Below the pieces are notes generated by a model. That model saw nothing but the letters and a program-made list of their open reading frames with translations, was not told the DNA's origin and did no database searches. A stretch of DNA of 64,000 nt from Leguminivora glycinivorella (taxonomy: Eukaryota; Arthropoda; Insecta; Lepidoptera; Tortricidae): positions 3,658,001 to 3,722,000 of the forward strand of contig NC_062991.1 in NCBI RefSeq assembly GCF_023078275.1. The letters are read 5' to 3'. A program made the position numbers and the translations under genes. Below, one piece after another: positions 38,801 to 50,800 of the stretch; position 1 is the first letter of the stretch; every line of letters begins with the position of its first letter.

Positions 38801-41800
38801 CTCTGGTAAAACCAAATTGATTATTGTCAAGCAATTTATTTCTGTTAAAGTGAGACAACAGTTGATTAAGAATAAGCTTCTCAAAGACCTTACTTAGCGC
38901 TGGTAATATTGAAATAGGTCTAAAGTTGGTCGGGTCTGATTTCGTTCCTGATTTAAACAGCGGGATAATTTTGCTGTGTTTCATAATATCAGGAAAAATG
39001 CCAGTTTCAATACATCTGTTGAAAATCTCAGCTAAATAGGGTGCAATTGATTCTACTATTGAGTGTAATACTTTAACTGACAAACCCCATAGATCTTCAG
39101 TTTTCTTTAAATTTAAAGATCTGAACGTTTTAATAACTATGGTCGGAGTAACATAAGAAAATGTGAATATTTCTGAACATTCTTCTACATTAGCTTGCAG
39201 CATTTCTTCAGCGACAATTGGCGATGAGCAGGGACCGCAACTTTGGTGCCGGTGACGTCATTATGACGTTTAGTCCGATATAGGATGTTCTTTTAATAAC
39301 ATTGCAATACCTCAATTCTTAATAATGAGATATTGAGAACTGCTTGGTATTTGCATAAAAAAATAATGTTAACATTAAAAAACGATGCAAATATTATTTT
39401 TATTGGCTTTTTTTACAGTAATGTAATTGTAACAAAAAATATTATTCTTCGTGTACTTACACAACATATTAACAAAAAGTTGTTTTATTTTTCCTCCTTC
39501 TCGTTCTATATGCTTTTTTGTTTTCAAATGTTTCTCTATATTACTTGCTTTTCCTCTTAAATATTGGTCACAGCAGGAGCAGTACATTTTTTCATTTTGT
39601 AAAATCAGAAAAGGAAATTTCTGCAAATACGGTTCCATAGCGAAACAATAATATTTCGGTTATATTTTACCAATGAAAAATAGTTTAACAGAAATTGGTT
39701 GTCATTTCCCACAATCTCGGTTTTAACATGACAAAGACAGTTATGTTTTTATACGTGGCCAGTACGTGGAAAAACTCTTAACTCAAGTTTGAATATCAAT
39801 AAACTAAAGAGGCTAATAAGTTGTTATTTGATTAAGTGTATATAATCTAGATAACAACACTCTGTATTTAGCTTGACGTCATACGTCTGTCATCGGCACC
39901 AAAGTTGCGGTCCCTGGCGATGAGTTAAGAGACTTTGTTGTCTCTGCCGGTATATTCGAGAAAAATCGCTCGAAGTGATCTGCCACTTCACGGTCGGAAC
40001 TTACTAAAGTATCAGCAACTCGTAGGTTGTAGTGCCGTTCTTTTATTTTACGCTTTCCTGTTTCACTGCTGATCACTTGCCATGTAGTTTTAACTTTATC
40101 GCTGGAATTTAAGATCTTTTTGGATAAATAATCAGCTTTAGCGGCGACACACATCCTTTTAAAAGATTTCGAGAAATTCTTTACGTACTCTATAAATTCC
40201 GGCCTTTTATCAGTTGTTCGCAGATCATACAAATCATAGAGCCGGCGTCTCTTATCGTGAATATCCGGCGTAGCCCAGTCGCTAAATTTAACCTTGACCT
40301 TGCCCTGCATCTTCTTGGGGATGAAGCAGGCATCAAATTCCTTTTTTATACAGTTAAACAACTCAGAACTCAGACAGTCAGGGTTCTCTCGGTTACATGA
40401 AAGAAAAGGTAAGTTGTTCCTATCACAGAAAAAAAAAATTACTTGAAGCAAGTAATATTATTTGAGTCAAGATCTTTTGGGATTTCGATATAAGGAAAAT
40501 GGAGAATTACTTAGATTGAGATATAAAATGTTTCGCATTATAGTTCTTAGACCAAGAACTACTTTTTTGTATCAACGTTTTAAATATCTCTTCCACTAAA
40601 AGCTAATAACTGTTGTTTCAAGAGAGAAAGCATTTTGACATAATTATTCCTTTTCTTATTTTAACATTGAAAGGCTCTTTAACGAAGATTGAATGTATTT
40701 TGTTTATAATAGTATTAAAAATTGGCTCAAAAGCGTTAGTTCTTATTGTAAAATAGCACATATTCTCTTCAAATGATGTAAGGCTCTTTTTTCAAAAGCT
40801 AAATTGTTTAACCCAAGAACGAAAATATTTAAAACAAGATATTTTCGTTCTTGGGTCAAACAATTTAGATTTTAAAAAAAGAGCCGTACATCATTCTCTT
40901 CAAATGATGTAAGGCTCTTTTTTTAAAAGCTAAATTGTTTGACCCAAGAACGAAAATATCTTGATCTAAATAGCTGATTAATTTACTCAAGAGCGTTTTG
41001 TTCTTGTTGTCAAATGGCCCATATTCCGGTCAAATGATGTAAGGCTCTTTTTTTAAAAGCTAAATTGTTTGACCCAAGAACGAAAATATCTTGTTCTAAG
41101 TAACCGAGATAATTTACTCAAAAGCATTAATTGTTCTTGCAAAATAGTTCCTTTCTTGTTGTAAAATGGAACGTATTCGAATCAAATGAAGTAAAGCTCT
41201 TCTTTTAAGAGTGTTTAATTCTTCTTATAAAAAGTGTCATTCTTGTCGTAAAATGGAACGTATTCCAATCAAATGAAGTGAAGCTCTTCTTTTAAGAGTG
41301 TTTAATTCTTCTTATAAAAAGTGTCATTCTTCTCGTAAAATGGAACGTATTCCAATCAAATGAAGTAAAGCTCTTCTTTTAAGAGTGTTTAATTCTTCTT
41401 ATAAAAAGTGTCATTCTTGTCGTAAAATGGAACGTATTCCAATCAAATGAAGTGAAGCTCTTCTTTTAAGAGTGTTTAATTCTTCTTATAAAAAGTGTCA
41501 TTCTTGTCGTAAAATGGAACGTATTCCATTCAAATTAGGTAAATCTCTTCTTAATCACGACTATAAGGTGTGCCGTTCTCGAGAATGTTCTCCGTTTACT
41601 ATGGGCTTTGAGCGAGAACGTTTCCTATACAAAACGGAGAACATTCTCGAGAACGGCACAACATGAGCTACAACACTTTTCATACCGACGTTTGTGTATT
41701 TGGCGCGTTTACAAAATTTACCATTTTATTTTTGTTTTATTCTTATCATTTTAATGTCTCAAATGAAATACTTATGATGTATTTTTTTACCTATTTAAGA

Positions 41801-44800
41801 TCTTTAGTTTTGTTTGCCTACCTTTATAATATGGTCATTTCATCACTATAGACTTTGCGACAATTATGACGTGATTAAATTACCTACCTTAATAAAACAA
41901 TAATAAAATGGTATATTTTGTAACTAGGATAAATACACAAATTTCCACTTTTAAAGAAGAGCTTTAAATTTTGATGGAGTGCGTGTCCCTTTACAACAAG
42001 AACCAGAAATACAAACTTAAAAGAAAAGCTTAATGTAAGTATGTAATTAGAATACGTTCTATTTTACAATTAGAATGAACATGTTACAAGAAGAATTATC
42101 TTAACCCACAGAAGTGCTAATCAACTCAAGCTTTAACTTTTTACAAAAAGACTTGTGCCGTTTTAAGTATGAATGTGTTTTGACAGTATTCCAGTCTAAT
42201 TTATACAAGCCAAATTAGTTTTGAAACACATTTATACCTATTCGGAAATAATGGAATGAAAGTGAAATGTAAGTTTCTCATTTATTTTATGCACCAGTTA
42301 AAGAAAGTAATTACAAATTCAGAACCTATCAGTATCACTATACAGTATTAAAATTGAATTTAGAACGGAAAACATTTTGACTTATAAGCATATAGGTACA
42401 TAAATGTATGAGCTACATGTCATGGTTCATTATTTTATTTTAAACGTTTACAATCTTGAATTATTTTTATTTTATTTTCACTAATTGCAATATTTTGAAC
42501 ACCAATTGATATGTAGATCAAAATAATAATGATATTATTAAATATGTTTTTAATAAAATCAATTATACAACCCGTCACTAAGAAAGGACGCTGCAAAAGA
42601 ATTGAATCACCTAGTAGATAAAAAGGAATATTCTGACTTGGAATTACGTAATTGTTGGAGTACGTCTACAATGTTTGCTAATAGTAAATGATTTAAAGAA
42701 AACATAATCTCTTACTCTATTTGTAATTGAAGATACTCACTTACACATAAAAATAATGGTAGTTTTTATTTTATGAATAAGTTCCAAATGTAAAATGTAC
42801 TTTTTAAAAGTACCAAGATTCTCTACAAGTCAAACTTAGAACAAATCACGTCAATTGTAAATAGATGGTGCAAATACTTAGGTAGGTACATAAGACCAAA
42901 TGTCATAGATAAAATTTCTGTAGCTTAGTATATTTTTACATTTCAAGAACTTTATAGTTTAAGATCCGTACTAAGCTCAATCTTCACCGACGTGTTAACC
43001 AGGTGAAAATAATATTTTATTAAGTAAAATAAGTTTCTGAACATGTCTTACTATGGTAACCTCAATAAAAATGGTCAAGATTATTTAAAAAAAAATTCAA
43101 AGATTTTTAAAAAATAATCTTGACCATTCATTTTTATTGAGGAGACATGTTCAGAAACTTATTTTCATCTGGTTAACACGTTGGTGAAGATCGAGCTTAG
43201 TACGGATCCTATACTATTAATAAAAATACAAAGACCAAATTTTACACATCTAAGTTTAAAACGTCAACTATATACGGTGGTACCTACTGTATCATACGCC
43301 GTATGGATTTGATACACTTTTTTTGAATAATTACGTGGAGGTGCTCACACACTTGGGGATACTTGGCGTGGAAAACGTGGTAAATCTTAAACAATAAGTC
43401 GAACGCCTTTGCAGCTGAATGCACGTGGTATTTGATATCATGAATAACGATGTATATCTGGGCGAAGTTTTGTAGCGGTCTTTGTATGAGCACGAAGGGT
43501 TGCACGGTATCCTTCCGGGCTGCAGCCTTAGCTTTCTGGGCTGCGATTACGCTGTCGATATCTCCGGCGTCCTGCATTAAAAACATAATTTAAAAGTAAT
43601 GCCATAGTTCCCAGGAATATCCCACTGCTCAGCAGAGGCTCCACTACAAAAATAGAAGTTCTTTTTTCTTCATTAAAATATGTACAGCAGAGACTTAGTC
43701 ATATAGAAAATGGAATTTTAAGGTACACAATAGTTAGTTGTTTTACAAGGGGGCAAAGTTGTTGTTTAACCGCACGTGCCAATATTGAAACCTGAGCAAC
43801 CGAAAGATTCCAATATTGAACCACTCGGAGGGTAGCGAGTGGTTCGAAAAGTGGAATCTTGTGCGTTGCGAGGGTTTCAAGGGACGAAGGTTAAACAAAC
43901 TTTGCCGCCGAGTGAAACACAAAAATGTTCACCACACCAACACGAAGAAAACACTGACTATAAAACATCAAACTAAATCAAAACTATCAATTTATTCAAT
44001 AATTATGATTCAAAATAGTCATATATATTTAGGTAATTTCCACCAGGAAGCTAAAATTAAAGATATCAAGTTAAATTTTGTTTGAAATTATTTGGCACTC
44101 TAGTGGATAAAATGCAATTTTGCTATCTGTTTTTGAATAGCAAAGTAAGCCTTTACCAGTTGGTGTGGTGAAAAGTTTTTAATTTTTCCCTTAATTATTG
44201 TAATTAAATAAAGAAGTAACAAATACCAAAGCATGGTAAGTAAAATATGACTTCATTATGGTGGCTCTATGGCAACTTTGCATGCCTTACAGTTTACACA
44301 CGTAGAGTGTGTTTAGTAAAACGTCCCACTTTGTCGGTTACCATTAAGGCAAGATTTACTTGTATCTTTATATGAATAAACTGACAAGCGGCTTTATAGC
44401 AATCGACAAAGTGGGACGCTGTCCCATGCACACTCACTAGTAATGATTTTCATAAAAAATGAGTGGGAAAAATTAAATGGAATACTACTTTATTATGTTC
44501 TGGGAACATATTTACCAAAATGAAATATATTGAACTCGCTTGACTCGAAGAGTAAAATAGTAAAACATTAACTGAACAGTTACACAACTTTTATAGTTAA
44601 TAATATAAATGTATATTAATAATAAAATAAATAGAATAAAACCCTTAAATTTGGATTGGATGCATAGAATACTTACATCTATCTGAACTAATAAGCCCTG
44701 GATTGATTCAGTGGTTGAGAACTTGACTTTCCTAGATTTTCGGCCTTTGGGTGGTATTAAAAAATATAGCAGGTAAATCCGCACCGGAATTATTTTGTCT

Positions 44801-47800
44801 GAAATTAAAAAAAAATGATATGAGACATTAGACTCACACATATTTTCATAAAATGATCAATTATGAATGCATTGTAATTAATTACGTTTTAACGGCCTCT
44901 GTATCTTTCTTCGTGGGTAGTGACTCTGCCTATGAAGTACAAGGTCCTGGGTTGAACTTGAATCCCATTTGAATTTGAACATTTTCAAGTTGTCATCCAA
45001 CAAACTAAATGCTAATGGCTGAATGTGATCTGCTTGTGTGCTCTTTTTCTTTTCGCTCGTTTTTTGGCGTCGTTGTCATTACTGTGAAAAATAAATTGGT
45101 GATTGCGATCGCAAGTATAGCTACTAAAATAAATATAAGACGCTTTGATTAAGAGAAGTGTTCTAAAGGAAATATGGCGTTTATTTTTAATGTATTTAGT
45201 GTAGTAACTGGCCACGTTACACCAAAATCATTTTTGGTGTAATGAATTCTGTGACCTATGAAATAAGCTTTGTTCATAGGTCACAGAATTCATTTTAGTA
45301 TAACATGGCCAGTAATAAAAATCTTATGCTAAAATCAATTCTATTTATATATGTATGGAATTTATCTGTAATATAAATTGTATACATATATAAATAGAAT
45401 TGAGGTAGCTAGTTATTTTGAGGAATGTCTTACCAGAGTATCTACTTTGCTGTCTTTTCAAATGGCCCAGGTTTCAAGAAAATCATGTACAGTTTCAAAT
45501 TTTTGTTTGTGTCTTAATTCAAAGGTGTTATTCCACCTTTCACAAACTTGGTCCCATAGCTCATTGTTATATTTCAGCCAAATAGCGTCGTCATTTGAAG
45601 CAGTCCCTGAAATAAAACAAATAAAAAATTTATCGAAACTTCGGTATACCTACTTTGTGAAAATCAAAAGGAAAAAAGACAACAGACAGACAGAGTTACT
45701 TTTGCATTTATATTATTAGTAGGTACAAATATAAGTATGGATTTTACCTTGATTATTTTCCACAGACTCTACATCTGTATCCGAATCCCTATTAGAGCAA
45801 GTGGGTTTAAGCCCCTGCACTTTTCTCCTGATATGTACAGGAGATTTCGAACCTTGTCCACTAATTTGCCTTTAGCGGGCACATATTTTCTTGAAGCAGA
45901 TTTGCATGTTGGCACAGCTTTCATATAGTAGGTATATATACTTTCAGTTGGGAAAAGTGAAACAATTTTTGCAGCTAGCAAATTGAATTCTTCTGGTTTG
46001 ATGTTGCTGAGGAAAAAATATTTTGAATAATCTTCATTCATATTTAAGTATATTATACTAATTTTATTATAGAAACCAGACAGAAAACCATCACAACTAC
46101 CCTTGACGTAAATGCATAATTTTGCTCCCTTGTGAAAGAATATCTAACTCGCACTAGTCGTCAATCCATCTGGATTGACATGCAAGTACAGTCACCTGTA
46201 ACCTGTAATAATATCTTACGCAATAAAGGCTGCAAAAATATCTGCCACTAATACCTTATGAGACATTGTAAGAGTGTGTAAGATATTTTTGAGGCCTTCG
46301 TTGTGTAAGACATTATTGCAGGTTACCGTACCAAGCCTGAAACTACTGCTGTCTGGTCTCCTATAATCCATTAGCTAAGTACTTACTTGTTAACAATAAA
46401 TGTGTAGTGATATTTCACCAAAACATCAACAATGATGTTTCTTTTTTGCGAGTTCAATTGTTTGTATTTTTGATAATAATTTAGAACACTATTTACTTGT
46501 GGAGTACATTGGCGGATACTCTTCAATTCAAATTATGGCAGTGAAAGCCTACTTGGTACACTTAAGTAGGAATCCAAATCCAAAGTAATGTCTGTCAGAA
46601 TAACTGACTGATCTTGATCAACTTGCATCACTTCTATACAGTTTGTTTTCGCTTTAATAACCATTAAATCTTCATTGAAGAAATATGCAGTTTCAGTATC
46701 AGTAACTGAGTCTAAGTAATCTTGTAGTTTACTTTTTAGTTTAATTCGGTGCCCAATGTGTTTGCAAAGCTCTTTCAAGTATCATTTAAAACCAAATATT
46801 TGAACTGTTCCTTGCTTATATCATTTTCTGTAAAAAAAAATAACTTAAATCAATGATATATCAATGATGAATATCTTATATTGAAGCATATTTGATAGCT
46901 ATCGCGGAACTCTCCTATGTATATTGAAATGGGAAATGAACGAAATAGGTGGATCAAAAACGAATAAATATCTGTAATAACTAAAAATAGCACAAAACCA
47001 CAATATCATTAAGTCTTGCGGTCGGAGACAGACTGAATCAAAGTTTTCCACTGCGACATGGTGACAAAATATATTTGAAATTTAAAAACTTCAGAAGACA
47101 AATGAACATCTTGATCGACCCCGGAGATGTATGGCAGTTGCAAAATAAATGATTAAGAAGCTTTCGTTATTTCGATTTAAAATTTCACGATTTTCACACA
47201 TTATTTGAACAAAATGGGACTTCGAGTATTAATATAACTTGTTTTATTTACATCCACGTGTCAAAATGCCCATTGTCTCGTTTTGATAAGATAATACTTA
47301 AGTTCTTAATAGTTTAGTAACATACAAATATATCTAGCAAATGAGTAAAAATGTAAATGATGTACTTAGGTAATTTTGTTTAACCTAACATTTAACATGT
47401 ATCTTGGTAAAACAAAAATGCTTACTTTACGCTTTAAAGGTAAGAGAAACTATTTTATCTGCCATACCTTTTGATCTGCCAGCGATATTCTAGAAAATAC
47501 ACAACTTACTTTTGAAGTTCTCGACGACTACTGACGGCACATCCCAGGATACCAATTTGTTTTCTGTGTCTTCTTCCATTATTTTAGTAGGTATACTTGC
47601 GATTGCGATCACCAAGTTAATTTTACCACCATAACACTTTCACAGCAATGACAACGACGCAAAAAAACGTGCGAAAAGAAAAACAGTACACGAGCAGATC
47701 ACATTCGACCGTTAGCTTGGTTTGTTGGATGACAACTTAAGAATGTTGCCAGTACCAGTTTTTTTTTACCCAATAAATACATCAGTAATCACAAGTCCAA

Positions 47801-50800
47801 CCTAGATAATGTAACTATAGATGGTTAAGCAAAGCATGAGAGTAAAAAATGGCGGCAAATTTGAATAATGTGCTCATACATTGTCGTCCCATAGAAAATT
47901 TGAATTTTGTTCTCACGATTTGCTTGACCGTCTATATACAGTCTGGCAAAAAAGAGTAGAAAATAATAGGGGCGCCACTGTCTATGTAAAACGTCTTGCA
48001 TATGGCAACTATTGAATCACTTTGACGTCTCTTTTCTATGAAAACAGTAAGTGTAGCCATGATAAAAAAAAATAGTTCAATTTCTACTCTTTTTTGCCAA
48101 GCTGTCACATGGGAAAGAGGCCCGAAGTTTAGTCTCTTTCCGTCTTAATGCTATTGCATGGCGCGATACGTCGCACAGTGGATCGAAACGGGGAACATTC
48201 GGTGTTTTTTGGATAAACTATTTTTAAAAATGCTACCCGACGGCAAATTATGTAAGAAATAAAAGTTGTCATGTAGTATTTTTCAAAATAATGCGTATTT
48301 GAGGCAAAATATAATAAAATCTGTTTTTGTTTTATATGCAACCATAAAATAGGTACCTTATTTCAAGAAAATCTTGGGCGATCCCGCCTTCTAACCTATT
48401 GGGCTTTATTTTCCTACTTGTCAAAAGTATAAAATCATGCACCAGTTACTTCTGGAGGGGGCCTATTTTTAAGGAAGGCAAAGATCATTGAAAAAAATAT
48501 TTTTCTTCTTAAGTAATAAAGTGCAGGTACGACAAATGATCGACATTTCTATAAAAAAACGACATTTTTTTACCTGTAAGCAAATTCCAAAAACGTTTAA
48601 TTTAGAAATAGTACGTTTTATGAGTAAACATACGTAACTTCATGATAGATAATCAGTATGTAATCTATGTGATTGCACTTGTATGGTTTGTAACGTGTCT
48701 TTCTTGGTAGGTACATACCTACACTTAAAATGCCACGCGTTAAGGCTTAACTTTTTTATATCTAAATGTCAGTTGTTCGTTGTATGGTTATTTTTAAAAC
48801 TGTATGTTTTAAATTATGCGAAAAATACAATAAATTATAGACGATCAAGCAAATCGTGAGAGTAAAAAACCCGCGCCCATACAGTTTTCAAATTTGCCGC
48901 CATTTTTTATTCTCACTTTTTGCTTGACTGTCTATACATACTAAGAAATAAACATTTTTTTTTATTTACATGTCGTTTGCCTCCTATTAAACAATAATAA
49001 AAAAAACTTCTAAAAGTAACTGGTGCATGATTTTAATCAAACTTCAAAATAATGCGTATTTCATTATTTTGATAAACACTAAAGGAATTTTCGAAATGTA
49101 TAAGTACCTATGCAAAACTAAGTAGCAACACCCTAAGTAGCTCTATGCCTTTGTTGTTTTATGAAACGGTTTATTTTTTTATGCCTTTTACAATTATTTC
49201 AAAAACATATCAAAAGCGTGGTAGATTGTGTGAAGATTGTTCGCTAAACCATTCTCCAAGATTATCGGGTAAAAAATGAATACAGCAACACTGCTCATAG
49301 CAAAAAATGCAACTTCTTGAGACAAGATTTGTAAATTTTGTTGCAAGAACTAGCAAGAAATAATATCTTGGAGCAATAATGCTTTTGCTTTCGAAGGTCT
49401 TGATTTAAGATTCAAATATTTCGACTGTCTTGAGACAAAAACGATTTTTTCCGTAACATAGGTAAGTATATATAGGTATACAATACAATTACATGCAAAC
49501 AGACGAAGTATTTAATCCTCGCTATGGTTTGTACAACGCATATAAGCCAATATTTAGGTATATAGATTGCGGTGCCGGTACAATCTTCAGTACCAGACTA
49601 AAATTTCCGGTACCTGCGTCGTACCGGGAATTCCTGCTACTTCGATACTTTTCAGTACCTACTAATTGTTTTTCCAGCAAACATTACTAAAACCCGTGAC
49701 AAATGCTTTGCTTGCTTCTTATCATACAAATTTATAGTCTATTATATAGTAATATTGTAGTGTGGGTGTTGTTGTCTATAGTAGTATTTGTAGTCCTTAG
49801 TCATATTATATATTATTACATTCTTCATTGTTAATTTAACTGAATCTTGAGTGAAACTAGTAATATCTTCTACTGAGAAATATATTAGGTACTTGCTTTT
49901 AGGATTTCTGATTCTTGATTGTTAATTTAGCCGAATCTTGATTGAACTAGTAATATCTTCCACCGAGAAATTAATTATTTCCTTTTAAAATGTCTAAATT
50001 CTTGATTGTTAATTTAACTGAATCTTGAATAAAACTAGTAATATCTTTTACCGAGAAGTATATTATTTGTTTTGAGATTGTCTTAATTCTTGATTGTTAA
50101 TTTAAGTGAATCTTGAATAAAACTAGTAATATCTTCTACCGATAAATATATTACTTGCTTTTAGAATGTCTAAATTCTTGTTTGTTAATTTAATTGAATC
50201 TTGAATGAAATTAGTAATATCTTTTAATACCGAGAAATATATTACTTTCTTTTAGATTGTCTTAATTCTTGGTTATTAATTTAACTGAATCTTGAATGAA
50301 ACTAGTAATATCTTCTACCGAGAAATATATTACTTGCTTTTAGACTGTCTTAATTCTCGATTGTTAATTTAACCGAATCTTGAATGAAACTAGTAATATC
50401 TTTTACCGAGAAATATATTACTTGCTTTAAGATTTTTTTAATTCTTGATTGTAAATTTAACTGGATCTTGAATGAAACTAGTAATATCTTTTACCAAGAA
50501 ATATATTACTTGCTTTTAGATTGTCTTAATTCTTGATTGTTAATTTAACAGAATCTTGAATGAAACTAGTAATATCTTTTACCGAGAAATATATTACTTG
50601 CTTTAAGATTTTTTAAATTCTTGATTGTAAATTTAACTAGATCTTGAATGAAACTAGTAACATCTTTTACCAAGAAATATATTACTTGCTTTAAGATTTT
50701 GTAAATTCTTGATCGTAAATATAACTAGATCTTGAATGAAACTAGTAAAATCTTTTACCAAGAAATATATTACTTGCTTTTAGAATGTCTACATTCTTGG

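Larger units (their letters stand above)
37596..40423 (-). pseudogene. CR1-like LINE ORF2, reverse transcriptase part, split by an hAT-type element
   Basis: The upstream piece (40423..39925) has KVKVKFSDWATPDIHDKRRR and LNSSDKVKTTWQVISSETGK, a usual linker before the RT. The downstream piece (39220..37596) has FRPISILPALSKVFEKLILN, VGIFCDLSKAFDCVDHENLK, GVPQGSILGPFLFLVYINDL, VLFADDTSLIF and a C-terminal LWGKAADIQAIFVLQKRAVR. Apart from the insertions the frame is intact over more than 700 codons, so the LINE was fairly young when hit. Confidence 0.88.
43284..47579 (-). pseudogene. SAMD3-like gene with introns, decayed, inside the TIR element
   Basis: Exon 1 (47510..47579) starts MEEDTENKLVSWDVPSVVVE and ends at GTAAGT. 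Exon 2 (from 46827) continues NDISKEQFKYLVLNDT and LKELCKHIGHRIKLKSKLQD, a SAM domain. Later exons have YFFLSNIKPEEFNLLAAKIV and KYVPAKGKLVDKVRN (about 46041..45750), DAIWLKYNNELWDQVCERWN (45606..45430), RKSRKVKFSTTESIQGLLVQ (44677..44798), and the last exon QPFVLIQRPLQNFAQIYIVI and KYHVHSAAKAFDLLFKIYHV (43284..43571). The order matches SAMD3-like proteins, which are numerous in animal genomes and of unknown role. Single-base shifts near 46775 and 45830 and a premature TGA near 45455 show that it is dead. Confidence 0.75.
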
